From Clostridium frigidicarnis (lineage in GTDB: Bacteria; Bacillota; Clostridia; Clostridiales; Clostridiaceae): a stretch of DNA of 52,904 nucleotides. Positions within the stretch are counted from its first letter, which is position 1; the number at the start of each line of letters is the position of its first letter. Position numbers and translations under genes: made by a program. Below are positions 16,714 through 26,724 of this stretch, in pieces. The DNA is taken from positions 1 to 52,904 of the forward strand of contig NZ_FOKI01000024.1 in the NCBI RefSeq assembly GCF_900111985.1, given 5' to 3'. A model generated the notes under the pieces. It was not told where the DNA came from. It did not search any database and saw nothing but the letters and a program-made list of their open reading frames with translations.

Positions 16714-18249
16714 ATGGATTTTCCAGTAATAAAAAAAGCATCATATATTTTAGTTAATACACCTGATATGGTCATACATGATGGTACAACTCAAACAGTT
16801 GAGAGAGAGGCAGTAAAGGACTCAGAATACCTAAAAAAACTTCCAGAGCACTTAAGAAGCTTTGAAGATGTAGTAGATTATGCTCCAAATCAAACATATA
16901 TAGGTAATATGACACCAGATGAACTTTCAACAAGAAAAAGACCTTGGCATGGGGAGAAGGTAGAAGGTGCATCAAGATTTGGTAAGTATGGTGAAATAAT
17001 GCCTCAAGATGAGTTTTATGGAATGATGAAATTATCAGATGCATTTGATTTAGTTTTATTAGAAGAAAATTTCACAGAAAAAGTTAGAGGTAAATTTGAA
17101 AATCATCCAATATTAAAAGGAAGAGTTCAAGATCTTAAAAAGGGATTTAGTATAGAAGAAATAAAAAAATTAATTGATACAAACATAGCAGTTGAACTAT
17201 ATGAAAACAATGAGTTAATTGGTTGTGTTAAAAGAGCCCATGAGTACGACAAAAATCTTTCAGCTCATGTATTGCTTGAAAACTTAGCAGTTAAGGCTTC
17301 AGGGGTAGTTGCAGCAATGAATCTGTTAAAGGATGGAGACGTTAAGCCAGAAGACATAGAATATATTATAGAATGTTCAGAAGAAGCAGTTGGTGATATG
17401 AACCAAAGAGGTGGCGGTAATATAGCTAAATCCATAGGTGAAATCGCTGGACTTAAAAATGCTACAGGTGCAGATATGAGGGGCTTCTGTGCAGGACCTA
17501 CTCATTCATTAATTACAGCATCTGCTTTAGTTAAATCAGGAATATACAAAAGTGTATTAGTTGTTGCTGGTGGAGCTACAGCTAAACTTGGAATGAATGG
17601 TAAAAACCATGTTGAAAAGAATCTTCCAATATTAGAAGATTGTTTAGGTGGTTTTGCTATATTAGTAGGTGGAAATGATGGAGTTAACCCAGTGTTAAGA
17701 ACTGATGTAATAGGTAGACATACTATAGGACATGGAGCTTCACCACAAGCAGTATTAGAGGCTTTAGTTCTTGAACCATTAGAAAATGCTGGATTTAAAA
17801 TAACTGACATAAATAAATTTGCACCAGAACTTCAAACTCCAGATATAACTGAGCCGGCAGGTGCAGGTGATGTTCCAACTCAAAACTATAAAATGATAGG
17901 AGCATTAGCAGTTAAAAAAGGTCAATTAGATAGAAAAGAACTTCCGAATTTTGTTAAAGAACATGGATATCCAGGATTTGCACCAACTCAAGGACATATA
18001 CCTTCAGGTGTACCAATAGTTGGTCATGGAAGAGACTCTATATTAGAAGGAAAACTTGATAACTTTATGATCGTTGGTAAGGGTAGTTTATTCTTAGGAA
18101 GAATGACTAACTTGTTTGATGGAGTTTCTATAGTTGTTGAGAAGAATAAAGGCCTTCAACCAGAGGAAGCTGGTGTGTCTAAAGAAGAAGTTAAGTCTAT
18201 GGTTGCAGATGCAATGAAGGATTTTGCAGCTTACTTAATGAAGAATTAA
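16714..18249 (+). CDS. grdC: Glycine reductase component C, beta subunit
   Basis: 511-residue subunit of the acetyl-phosphate-forming component C. With GrdD it takes the ketene-equivalent from GrdA as an enzyme-bound acetyl thioester. The family is distantly related to FabH-type thiolase-fold enzymes; a candidate cysteine lies in MRGFCAGPTHSLI. Length and N-terminus DFPVIKKASYILVNTPDM match the family. ATG follows AATGGGGG. Followed 14 bases later by grdD. Confidence 0.94.
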   Translation: MDFPVIKKASYILVNTPDMVIHDGTTQTVEREAVKDSEYLKKLPEHLRSFEDVVDYAPNQTYIGNMTPDELSTRKRPWHGEKVEGASRFGKYGEIMPQDEFYGMMKLSDAFDLVLLEENFTEKVRGKFENHPILKGRVQDLKKGFSIEEIKKLIDTNIAVELYENNELIGCVKRAHEYDKNLSAHVLLENLAVKASGVVAAMNLLKDGDVKPEDIEYIIECSEEAVGDMNQRGGGNIAKSIGEIAGLKNATGADMRGFCAGPTHSLITASALVKSGIYKSVLVVAGGATAKLGMNGKNHVEKNLPILEDCLGGFAILVGGNDGVNPVLRTDVIGRHTIGHGASPQAVLEALVLEPLENAGFKITDINKFAPELQTPDITEPAGAGDVPTQNYKMIGALAVKKGQLDRKELPNFVKEHGYPGFAPTQGHIPSGVPIVGHGRDSILEGKLDNFMIVGKGSLFLGRMTNLFDGVSIVVEKNKGLQPEEAGVSKEEVKSMVADAMKDFAAYLMKN

Positions 18250-18263
18250 GGAGCGTGATATAA

Positions 18264-19424
18264 ATGGAACAAAATAATGTTAAAAACATGATTGCAGAGG
18301 TTTTTAATGATATAGCAGATGGAATAGAATCTGGAAGTTTTAAAAAAAAGGTTAAAATAGGATTAACTATACTAGGTTCAGAGCATGGTGTAGAAGAAAT
18401 GATTAAAGCTGCAAAGCTTGCTAAGAGTAGATATGGTAATTTTGAGATAGTTTTAATTGGTTCAAAAGTAGAGTGTGATTTTGAACAATTTGTAGTTGAG
18501 ACATCTGAAGAAGGACATAAGAAAATGGTTGAACTTCTAGAAAGTGGTTATATACAGGGTTGCGTTACACAACATTTTGATTTTCCAATAGGAGTTTCAA
18601 CTGTAGGAAAGGTTACAACGCCAGGTAAAGGTTGTGAAATGATACTTGCAACAACTACAGGTACAACATCTACTAATAGAGTTGAAGGTATGGCTCTAAA
18701 TGCTATATCAGGAATAGCAGCAGCAAAAGCAATAGGAATAAAAAATCCTACGGTAGGTATTCTTAATATAGAGGGTGCAAGAAAAGTTGAGAAAATACTT
18801 AAAGAGGTTAAAGAGGCAGGTTATGAACTTGAATTTACTGAATCTTTAAGAGCTGATGGTGGAGCAGTTATGAGAGGAAATGACCTTTTAGCAGGAACAC
18901 CAGATGTTATGGTATGTGACTCTTTAACAGGAAACTTACTTGTAAAAATGATGTCATCATTCACAACAGGTGGAAGTTATGAAACTGTAGGGGCAGGTTA
19001 TGGACCAGGAATAGGAGAAAACTATGATAAACTTGTGAATATAGTTTCAAGGGCATCAGGAGCTCCTTTAATTTGTGAAGCTTTAAGATTCTGTGCTACA
19101 TGCGCAGAAAATAAGGTTTTAGAAATAGCTACATGTGAATTTAAAAAGGCTAATAAAGCTGGATTTAAAGAAATAATAGCTAATAACACAAAGGAGAAAG
19201 CAAAATCTTCTAATGAAGAAATAAAAATGCCTCCAAAGAAAGTTGTAACTTACTCTATAGCTGGAATAGATATATTAGAGTTAGATGATGCATGTAAAGC
19301 TCTTTGGAAAGAGGGAATATATTCAGAAAGTGGAATGGGATGCACAGGTCCAATAGTACTTGTACCAGAAAATGAGGGTAGTAAAGCAGAAGAAGTTTTA
19401 GTTAAATCAGGATATAAATCATAA
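18264..19424 (+). CDS. grdD: Glycine reductase component C, alpha subunit
   Basis: 386-residue subunit of component C that releases acetyl phosphate by phosphorolysis of the acetyl thioester; related to PlsX/phosphate-acyltransferase folds. Recognisable segments are TILGSEHGVEEM, the glycine-rich ATTTGTTSTNRVEGMALNA and CATCAENKVLEIATCEF, with cysteines conserved in the family. AAGGAG precedes the ATG; a strong terminator follows the stop, marking the operon end. Acetate kinase, needed to harvest the ATP, is not in the window. Confidence 0.94.
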   Translation: MEQNNVKNMIAEVFNDIADGIESGSFKKKVKIGLTILGSEHGVEEMIKAAKLAKSRYGNFEIVLIGSKVECDFEQFVVETSEEGHKKMVELLESGYIQGCVTQHFDFPIGVSTVGKVTTPGKGCEMILATTTGTTSTNRVEGMALNAISGIAAAKAIGIKNPTVGILNIEGARKVEKILKEVKEAGYELEFTESLRADGGAVMRGNDLLAGTPDVMVCDSLTGNLLVKMMSSFTTGGSYETVGAGYGPGIGENYDKLVNIVSRASGAPLICEALRFCATCAENKVLEIATCEFKKANKAGFKEIIANNTKEKAKSSNEEIKMPPKKVVTYSIAGIDILELDDACKALWKEGIYSESGMGCTGPIVLVPENEGSKAEEVLVKSGYKS

Positions 19425-19428
19425 AACA

Positions 19429-19468
19429 ATGACGAATTACTATTAACTTAGTAATTCGCCATTTTTTT
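19429..19468 (+). terminator. Terminator of the grd operon
   Basis: ATGACGAATTACTA and TTAGTAATTCGCCAT pair closely and are followed by a run of Ts, five bases after grdD. Confidence 0.88.
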
Positions 19469-20086
19469 ATGAATATGAATAAATATTGTATGAAAAGTAT
19501 AATGTTAAAAATTAGAAAAGCTATAAAATATATATCCAATAATTTATAATTTTTTTCGAAAATATATTCACATTTTTCGACTTTATGATATAATCTACAT
19601 GTGGAGTTAATTTATATATAGTAAAATATAGACGAAATTCGGCAAAAAATCGAACTTTAAAATAAAAATCATAAAAAACATTCGTTTAAAAGTGAAAATT
19701 CATAAGAAAATTAAAAAACATAATGCTACATTTAAAGAAAATAATTCAAAGGTAAAATATAGAAAAACACCATTTTATCTAGAAAATATTTAATTTTGCA
19801 AATTTTATGTAAACAAAATGAAAAAGTTTACATGGATAAAAATACGAATATTAATAATAAAAGATTATATTAATATATATCATAGTAAAATTATATATGT
19901 ATATTAAGTTGCGATTTATAATATACTTCTATTGTTAATATAATATGAAATATTTTTTTTATATTATATTTGTAAAAGATTTCATAAGAAAAGTTAATTT
20001 TTTATTTAATCAAAAAAGTCATAATAATGGCTTAAAATTAAATATTAAAAATATAAAATTAAAAGGGATATTAGGAGGTAATTTTT
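19469..20086 (+). promoter_or_regulatory. AT-rich 600-base leader of the BMP operon, with candidate promoter
   Basis: No open frame or known riboswitch is visible. TTCACA (19567-19572) and TATAAT (19589-19594), 16 bases apart, form a reasonable promoter and would give a leader of about 485 bases. The stretch is exceptionally AT-rich even for this genome. AGGAGG at 20072 is the BMP gene ribosome binding site. Confidence 0.4.
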
Positions 20087-21181
20087 ATGAATAGAAGAAA
20101 GGTGATAGCAACTCTATCAGCAGTTGCTGTAGCGGCTACAATGTTTGTGGGATGTGGAGGAAGCAGTAATAGCTCAAGCAACTCTGGAGCTTCAGGAACT
20201 AAACTAAAGGTTGGTTTAGTAACAGACCAAGGAGGGGTTAATGATGGTTCCTTCAATGAATCAGCTAATAGAGGTATTGAGCAGGCTGAAGGTGAATTAG
20301 GAATTCAAAAGTTAAACGCTATAGAATCAAAATCAGTTGATGTTTATGAGCCAAACTTAAAAACAATGTCTTCTCAAGCTGATTTAACAGTTGGGGCAGG
20401 ATTTATGATGCAACAAGCAATGGACAATGTATCTAAACAAGCAGCTGATAAGAAGTTTGTAGTTGTTGATACAGAGGTTAAAAACCCAAATGTACAATCA
20501 ATATTCTTTAAAGAACAAGAAGGTTCTTTCTTAGCTGGAGTTATGGCTGGAAAGTTAACTAAAACTAATAAAATAGGATTTGTTGGAGGAAAAGAAGGAG
20601 AGGTTATAAATAGATTTGAAGCTGGATTTGTTGCTGGTGTAGCATCAGTTAATCCAGAAGCAGCTAAAGGATTAATGGCAGTAAGTGAAACTCAACCAGG
20701 AAAATTTGTAACATATGTTGATTCATTTGATGACCAACAAAAGGGTGTTACAGCTGCTAAAAAACTTTACCAAGATGGAGCAGACATAGTAATGCATGCT
20801 GCTGGTGGAGTTGGTTTAGGAGTATTTAAAGCAGCTGAAGAAATGGGAAAATTTGCAATAGGTGTTGACTCAGATCAAGCTGTTGCGGCATCTTCAAAAG
20901 GCTACAAAGATGTAATATTATTCTCTATGGAAAAGAAAGTTGATGTTGCAGTTAAGAATGTAATAAAACAAGTACAAGATGGAAACTTTAAGGGTGGAGA
21001 AACTCAAGTTTTAGGTATTAAAGAAGGTGGAGTTGGTATAGCGCCAACATTACATGAGAATGTTACTAAGGAAGCTCAAGATTTAACTAAAAAAGCTGAG
21101 CAATTAATAAAGGATGATAAAATAGCAGTTCCAGGAACAAGAGCAGAACTTTTAGAATTCCAACCAGTAGAAATAAAATAG
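20087..21181 (+). CDS. BMP family (PnrA-like) substrate-binding lipoprotein
   Basis: Extracellular lipoprotein of 364 residues. The signal peptide ends in lipobox FVGC (Cys about 23), followed by a Ser/Gly/Asn-rich tether. The mature part starts KVGLVTDQGGVNDGSFN, the standard BMP/PnrA/TmpC motif, with the later FVGGKEGEV and GVDSDQ segments. PnrA-type proteins bind purine nucleosides. With the three genes behind it, it forms an importer like NupNOPQ of Bacillus subtilis; nucleoside specificity is inferred. AGGAGG lies eight bases before the ATG. Confidence 0.92.
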   Translation: MNRRKVIATLSAVAVAATMFVGCGGSSNSSSNSGASGTKLKVGLVTDQGGVNDGSFNESANRGIEQAEGELGIQKLNAIESKSVDVYEPNLKTMSSQADLTVGAGFMMQQAMDNVSKQAADKKFVVVDTEVKNPNVQSIFFKEQEGSFLAGVMAGKLTKTNKIGFVGGKEGEVINRFEAGFVAGVASVNPEAAKGLMAVSETQPGKFVTYVDSFDDQQKGVTAAKKLYQDGADIVMHAAGGVGLGVFKAAEEMGKFAIGVDSDQAVAASSKGYKDVILFSMEKKVDVAVKNVIKQVQDGNFKGGETQVLGIKEGGVGIAPTLHENVTKEAQDLTKKAEQLIKDDKIAVPGTRAELLEFQPVEIK

Positions 21182-21191
21182 TTTAAGTTTT

Positions 21192-21221
21192 TATAGGCTA
21201 GATGGTCTGCATCTAGCCTAT
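21192..21221 (+). other. Hairpin between binding protein and ATPase genes
   Basis: ATAGGCTAGATG and CATCTAGCCTAT pair perfectly around GTCTG, without a T-tract. Probably stabilises or trims the upstream mRNA so that the binding protein is made in excess of the membrane subunits. Confidence 0.6.
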
Positions 21222-21247
21222 ATTTGAAGTTAGGAAGGAGAAAATCT

Positions 21248-22792
21248 ATGGAAAAGGTTATTGAAATGAAAGGTGTTACTAAGGTTTTTCCAGGAATTAT
21301 AGCAAATGATAACGTAGATTTTGACTTAAACAAGGGAGAAATCCATGTTCTGTTGGGGGAAAATGGTGCAGGAAAAACTACGCTTATGAATATTTTATAT
21401 GGACTATATCAACAGGAAGCTGGAGATATTTTTGTAAAGGGACAAAAAGTTAATATAAAAAATCCTAAAGAAGCTATAGGCCTAGGAATAGGAATGGTTC
21501 ACCAACACTTTATGCTTGTTCATAATTTTACAGTTGCTCAAAATATGGTATTGGGACATGAACCAAAAAATGGACTAAAAATAGATATGAAAAAAGCTAT
21601 AAAGGATACAGAAGAATTGTCAAAAAAATATGGATTTAATATTGATCCAAAGGCTGTCATAGAGGATATGACTGTTGGACAACAACAAAAGGTAGAAATC
21701 TTAAAGGCATTGTATAGAGGAGCAAATATTCTTATATTAGACGAGCCTACTGCAGTTTTAACTCCTCAAGAAATAGAAGAATTAAGTGAAATTTTAAGAA
21801 ATTTAGTTAATGAAGGAAAGTCTATAATACTTATAACTCATAAACTTAAAGAAGTTATGAAAATGAGCGATAGAGTTACAATAATAAGACGAGGTAAAAA
21901 AATAGATATTGTTAAAACTAAGGATACTAGTATAGATGAACTAGCTGAAAAAATGGTTGGTAGAAAAGTTAACTTAGTAGTTGATAAGGATGAATGTAAA
22001 GCAGGTAAGACTGTTTTAAGTATAGAGAATTTAAGTGTGTTAGATAACAGGAAATTACCAGTAGTAAAAGGGGTAAGTCTTCAAGTTAGAAGAGGAGAAA
22101 TAGTTGCATTAGCTGGTGTTGATGGAAATGGACAAACTGAGTTTATAGAAGGAATAACAGGTCTTAGAAAAACTGAGAGTGGGACAATTATATTAAATGG
22201 AAATGATGTAACTGGAAAATCTCCAAGAGATATAATTGAATCTGGATTAGGTCATATTGCTGAAGATAGACATAAAAGAGGACTCGTTCTTGATTTCTCA
22301 TTAGTTGAAAACTCTATTTTGGGCAGTCATTATAAAAAACCATTTGCCAATGGTATAATGATGAATTATGGAAAAATAAGAGAACATGCTAAAAGCTTAA
22401 TAAAAAATTATGATGTTAGAACACCAAATGAAGATGTTAATGCATCTGCTTTGTCTGGTGGTAACCAACAAAAAATGATAATAGCTAGAGAAATAGATAA
22501 AGATCCAGAACTTATAATAGCAGCTCAACCTACAAGAGGAGTAGATGTTGGAGCTATAGAGTATATTCATAGAAGACTTGTTGAAGAAAGAGATAAAGGA
22601 CGTGGAGTTCTTCTTGTATCATTAGAATTAGATGAAGTTCTTGCACTTGCTGATAGAATAGCAGTTATTTATGATGGAGAGATTGTAGATGTATTAGATA
22701 GAAAAGATGCCACTGAGCAAAAACTTGGAATACTTATGGCAGGAGGAACTTTAAACAAAGAAGAGGGTAAAGGAGGAGAAAGCCATGAATAA
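21248..22792 (+). CDS. ABC transporter ATP-binding protein, duplicated ABC (nucleoside type)
   Basis: 514-residue ATPase with two fused ABC domains, as in RbsA/NupO. Domain 1 (about 5-235) has Walker A GENGAGKTTL, signature MTVGQQQKVE and Walker B ILILDEPTAVL. Domain 2 (about 260-505) has a degenerate Walker A AGVDGNGQTE and signature LSGGNQQKM. The frame is open to 21224, but ATG 21248 with AAGGAG ahead starts the typical MEKVIEMKGVTKVFPG. Overlaps the first permease by 8 bases. Confidence 0.93.
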   Translation: MEKVIEMKGVTKVFPGIIANDNVDFDLNKGEIHVLLGENGAGKTTLMNILYGLYQQEAGDIFVKGQKVNIKNPKEAIGLGIGMVHQHFMLVHNFTVAQNMVLGHEPKNGLKIDMKKAIKDTEELSKKYGFNIDPKAVIEDMTVGQQQKVEILKALYRGANILILDEPTAVLTPQEIEELSEILRNLVNEGKSIILITHKLKEVMKMSDRVTIIRRGKKIDIVKTKDTSIDELAEKMVGRKVNLVVDKDECKAGKTVLSIENLSVLDNRKLPVVKGVSLQVRRGEIVALAGVDGNGQTEFIEGITGLRKTESGTIILNGNDVTGKSPRDIIESGLGHIAEDRHKRGLVLDFSLVENSILGSHYKKPFANGIMMNYGKIREHAKSLIKNYDVRTPNEDVNASALSGGNQQKMIIAREIDKDPELIIAAQPTRGVDVGAIEYIHRRLVEERDKGRGVLLVSLELDEVLALADRIAVIYDGEIVDVLDRKDATEQKLGILMAGGTLNKEEGKGGESHE

Positions 22793-23855
22793 CAGTAAAG
22801 CTTCAAAGGTTACAAAAAGTTTTGTAATGTCTTTTGCTGCTATATTAGTAGGATTAATAGTTTCGGTTATATTTGTAGCAATATCTAGTGGTAATGGATT
22901 AATAGCCTCAGCATCCCTACTTTTTGGTTCTATTTGGAGAGGAAGTTTTGGGGAAAAGAGTCAGTTAATAGAGACTTTTGTATTTGCTACACCACTTATA
23001 TTTACTGGAGTAGCTCATGCAATAGCTTTTAAAACAGGATTATTTAACATAGGTGTTGAAGGTCAATTTATAATTGGTATGCTTGTTGCATCTTTAGTAG
23101 GAATAATCCCAGGAATACCAAGTTTTATTCATATACTTCTTATAATCGCAACGGGAGCTTTAGCTGGTGCTATATGGGCGGCTATACCAGGATACTTAAA
23201 AGCTAAAGTTGGTACAAATGAAGTTGTTAATACTATAATGATGAACTTTATTGCAATGCATCTTTCAAATTATTTTGTATATCAAAAATTTAAAGTTGAG
23301 GGAACAGTTGCAACACCAATAATACAAGAAAATGCTCAACTTACTAGATTTTTAGGCGATCAATATAGATTAAATACAGGAATTTTTATAGCTATAGCTT
23401 TAGTTATTTTGGTATTTATTTTACTTTGGAAAACAACTACAGGATATGAGTTAAGAGCTGTTGGAACAAGTCCACATGCGGCAGAATATGGAGGAATAAA
23501 TATCAATAAAAATATAGTTCTTGCTATGGCTATATCAGGAGCAGTTGCTGGTATTGGTGGAGCTATACATGTTGCAGGAGTTCAACATCAAGCTATGCAA
23601 TTATTTGGATTCCCTGGGTTTGGAATGGACGGAATAGCAGTAGCCTTAGTTGCTAAGAGTCATCCAATAGGAGTTATATTCTCTGCTATATTATTTGGAG
23701 CCTTAAATTTAAGCTCAGGTACATTAATGTTATTCGGAATACCAAAAACTATATCTTATTTAATACAAGGTGTAGTAATTTTATTTATAGCTGCAGAATA
23801 TATGTTCAAGTGGATATCTGAGAAAAAGAAAAAGGGGGCTACTATAAATGAATGA
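22785..23855 (+). CDS. ABC transporter permease (nucleoside/BMP type), subunit 1
   Basis: 356-residue multi-spanning permease of the branched-chain-amino-acid/ribose type, NupP-like, with the family motifs FNIGVEGQ and ELRAVGTSPHAAEYGGIN. Its start overlaps the ATPase end and its end overlaps the second permease (8 bases each), so the complex is translationally coupled. GGAGGAG precedes the ATG. Confidence 0.92.
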   Translation: MNNSKASKVTKSFVMSFAAILVGLIVSVIFVAISSGNGLIASASLLFGSIWRGSFGEKSQLIETFVFATPLIFTGVAHAIAFKTGLFNIGVEGQFIIGMLVASLVGIIPGIPSFIHILLIIATGALAGAIWAAIPGYLKAKVGTNEVVNTIMMNFIAMHLSNYFVYQKFKVEGTVATPIIQENAQLTRFLGDQYRLNTGIFIAIALVILVFILLWKTTTGYELRAVGTSPHAAEYGGININKNIVLAMAISGAVAGIGGAIHVAGVQHQAMQLFGFPGFGMDGIAVALVAKSHPIGVIFSAILFGALNLSSGTLMLFGIPKTISYLIQGVVILFIAAEYMFKWISEKKKKGATINE

Positions 23856-24798
23856 TGTACTTTTAAATAACGCATTTTGTGTTGGTTTATTTGGAATAAT
23901 AACAGCTACATTAAATCTAGCTACGCCTCTAATTTTTGCAAGTCTTGGTGGAATACTATCTGAGAGATCAGGAGTTGTAAACATAGCGTTAGAAGGAATA
24001 ATGACAGCAGGAGCTTTTTTTGCAGTGCTAGGCTCTTATGTAACTGGCAATCCTTGGATTGGTATATTGTTTGCTATAGGTGGGGGAGTTTTCTTCGCAG
24101 CAATACATGCATATTTAAGTATACATTTGCAAGCAGATCAAGTTGTATCAGGTGTTGGTATAAATGTTTTCTCAAGTGCATTAGTGGGATTCTTTGTGTT
24201 TAAAATATTTGGAACACCATCTCAAACAGCAACAGTTGCATCACTAAATTACCCAAAAGAGTTTTTTGCAAAAATACCTCTTTTAGGACCAATACTTTCA
24301 GAACTTAACTGGTTTGTATGGATCGCTGCTATATTAGTTATAGCTGTTAGTTTCTTATTATTTAAGACACCATTAGGAATGAGAATAAGAGCAGTTGGAG
24401 AACATCCAAAAGCAGCAGATACTTTAGGAATAAGTGTATATAAAATAAGATATTTATCTGTCTTATTATCAGGTGTTTTAGGTGGACTTGGTGGAGCTAC
24501 TTTATCCATAGGTATAATGAATCTTTATAGAGAAAATATGGTTAGTGGTAGAGGATTTATAGCTCTTGCAGCATTAATATTTGGTAACTGGAAACCAAAA
24601 GGAGCAATGGTTGCCTGTTTATTATTTGGTTTTGCAGAAGCTTTACAATTATATGCAAAGGGATGGGGTCTTGGAATTCCTCAAGAATTTTATGCAGCAT
24701 TCCCGTACGTATTAACAATGCTTGTCTTAGCTGGGTTTGTTGGTAGAACAAAGGCACCAGCTGCAGATGGAATTCCATACAAAAAAGGTCAAAGATAG
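23848..24798 (+). CDS. ABC transporter permease (nucleoside/BMP type), subunit 2
   Basis: 316-residue NupQ-like permease with SLGGILSERSGVVNIALEGIM and RIRAVGEHPKAADTLGIS, both typical of the second permease of BMP-type nucleoside importers. Eight or more membrane helices are apparent. Last gene of the operon; followed by a terminator. Confidence 0.92.
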   Translation: MNDVLLNNAFCVGLFGIITATLNLATPLIFASLGGILSERSGVVNIALEGIMTAGAFFAVLGSYVTGNPWIGILFAIGGGVFFAAIHAYLSIHLQADQVVSGVGINVFSSALVGFFVFKIFGTPSQTATVASLNYPKEFFAKIPLLGPILSELNWFVWIAAILVIAVSFLLFKTPLGMRIRAVGEHPKAADTLGISVYKIRYLSVLLSGVLGGLGGATLSIGIMNLYRENMVSGRGFIALAALIFGNWKPKGAMVACLLFGFAEALQLYAKGWGLGIPQEFYAAFPYVLTMLVLAGFVGRTKAPAADGIPYKKGQR

Positions 24799-24828
24799 TA
24801 ATCCGAGTTTAGTATTAGTCACATGAAA

Positions 24829-24874
24829 GAAAAGGTATGAAAGTAAGGTGAAATCTTAAGTTCATACCTTTTTA
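24829..24874 (+). terminator. Terminator of the BMP importer operon
   Basis: AAAAGGTATGAA and TTCATACCTTTTT arms around a 20-base loop, ending in a T-tract. Confidence 0.8.
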
Positions 24875-25032
24875 TTGTATAGAAATTTTTAATCCTGCTT
24901 AGTTTTCCAATTTACATTTACAAGGCTGTGACTTTGAACTACAATTCTCAATTTTAAATTAAAATGTAGTGCATCCACTGTTGTTATGTGTAAGAAATCA
25001 TAAAATTATTAAATTCATTATTAAAGATATTT

Positions 25033-25095
25033 TAAAGAAAATCTGTGATTTTAAACTATAACTTGCCACTTGTTACTTTTTACTTATCAGTTAAG
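25033..25095. repeat. Dispersed intergenic repeat, family A, right-half copy
   Basis: AAGAAAATCTGTGATTTTAA then ACTATAACTTGCCACTTG matches the right part of the repeat at 3521-3632 and the piece at 30519-30552. The rest of the 400-base gap (24875-25201) holds a related CTTTGAACTACAATTCTCAA stretch near 24930 and otherwise nothing recognisable. Confidence 0.55.
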
Positions 25096-25201
25096 AAATG
25101 GTATAGCCACTTTTAAAATGTAATTTTATTCATTGAGTTTTTCTGTTATATAATATAAACTATATAGTGAAAGCAGTTGGTTGAAGAGAGGTGAATAGAC
25201 T

Positions 25202-26572
25202 ATGAAAATGGATTTTATGCTTAATCTTACCCAAGAACAAAAACTTATAATGACACAAAAAATGCAATTATCTATAAAACTTTTGCAAATGTCAGGAATA
25301 GAGCTTCAAGAGTATATAGACAAGGAACTTCAGGAAAATCCTGTACTAGAAGCAAAAAACAATGAAGAAAATGAAGAGAGTACAATACAAGATAGAATTG
25401 ATTACAAGGAACTTATTAAATATTTTGAGTTTGATAATTATGGGTCTCAAAGTTTAGGAAATTATGATAATGATGAAGTATCGCCTTTCACATTTATAAG
25501 CAACCCAACCTCTCTTGAAGAATATTTAGAACAGCAGATAATTGAATTAAATGAAAATGATTACTTAGAAATTTTATGTAAGTACATAATAGAAAACATA
25601 GATGCTAGGGGATATTTACCAATGTCAATAGAAGAAATGGCAAAAGAAATATCTGCGGATGTTAAGGATTTACAAAAAGCATTAACAATTATACAAGGAT
25701 TAGAACCAGATGGTATTGGAGCGAGAGACTTAAGGGAATGTTTAAAGATTCAGTTAGAGAAAAAAGAGATGAAAAATGAAAAAATATTTAAAATGGTAGA
25801 AAACCATTTACAAAATATTGCTGATAACAAATATCAGGTTATAGCAAGGGATCTTAAAATCACACCTAAGGAAGCTCAAGGATATGGAGATATGATAAAA
25901 ACTTTAGAGCCTAAGCCATCAAGAGGCTTTTATACAGGCGAGAAAGTAAAATATATATCACCAGATGCGTATATAAAAAAAATTAATGATGACTATGTAA
26001 TAGTTATGAATGAATCAATAACACCTAAACTATCAATAAATAACCTTTATAAAGAAATAATCAATAATGAAAATGATAAAAATGCAGTTGATTATGTGAA
26101 AAACAAAATGAATGGTGCAATGTTTTTAATAAAAAGTGTTGAACAAAGGAAAAGTACTATTTATAGAGTTTTAGAAAAAATTATTGAAAAGCAAAAAGAT
26201 TTTTTAGATAATGGAATGAATTATTTAAAACCTATGACATTGAAAGAAATTGCAGATGAACTTGAAGTCCATGAATCTACTGTAAGTAGGGCAATAAGAG
26301 ATAAATATGTATATATACCTAGAGGTACAATTAGAATAAAGGATTTCTTTACTCAAGGAGTAACTAACGTATTAGAAGAGGATGTATCTGTAGTTAATAT
26401 AAAAAATGAAATTAAATTATTAATAGATAAAGAAGATAAGAAAAAACCACTTTCAGATCAGGTTATATGTGATGAATTAAATAAAAAAGACATGAACATA
26501 TCAAGAAGGACAGTAGCTAAGTATAGAGAGGAAATTGGTATAAAATCTTCTAGTAAAAGAAAAAGATTATAA
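25202..26572 (+). CDS. rpoN: RNA polymerase sigma-54 factor
   Basis: Sigma-54 of 456 residues. Glutamine-rich region I is seen at 1-50 (QKLIMTQKMQLSIKLLQMS), a core-binding domain lies at about 80-280, an HTH at about 345-370 (LKEIADELEVHESTVSRAIR), and the RpoN box ISRRTVAKYR near 433-442 contacts the -24 element. AGAGAGGTG precedes the ATG. It sits immediately upstream of cggR, a common clostridial arrangement, but has its own terminator. No sigma-54 promoter was convincingly recognised in the window. Confidence 0.96.
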   Translation: MKMDFMLNLTQEQKLIMTQKMQLSIKLLQMSGIELQEYIDKELQENPVLEAKNNEENEESTIQDRIDYKELIKYFEFDNYGSQSLGNYDNDEVSPFTFISNPTSLEEYLEQQIIELNENDYLEILCKYIIENIDARGYLPMSIEEMAKEISADVKDLQKALTIIQGLEPDGIGARDLRECLKIQLEKKEMKNEKIFKMVENHLQNIADNKYQVIARDLKITPKEAQGYGDMIKTLEPKPSRGFYTGEKVKYISPDAYIKKINDDYVIVMNESITPKLSINNLYKEIINNENDKNAVDYVKNKMNGAMFLIKSVEQRKSTIYRVLEKIIEKQKDFLDNGMNYLKPMTLKEIADELEVHESTVSRAIRDKYVYIPRGTIRIKDFFTQGVTNVLEEDVSVVNIKNEIKLLIDKEDKKKPLSDQVICDELNKKDMNISRRTVAKYREEIGIKSSSKRKRL

Positions 26573-26578
26573 GAATAA

Positions 26579-26625
26579 AGCCCACGATATTTATGTAAAA
26601 TATAAATGTTGTGGGCTTTGTATTT
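26579..26625 (+). terminator. Terminator of rpoN
   Basis: AAGCCCACGATATTTAT and AAATGTTGTGGGCTTT form a long stem followed by a T-rich stretch. Confidence 0.85.
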
Positions 26626-26724
26626 TGTGCGAAAAAGGTACTAATTTTAAGTACGAGGGAGATATTTTAGTAATTTAATGAAATTTTATGAAAAAACCTA
26701 TTTTAAAATTCCTAAAAATAACTT

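Noticed and set aside
19469-20086. Purine-type riboswitch before the nucleoside-type importer
   Set aside because: None of the conserved purine aptamer core sequences could be found.
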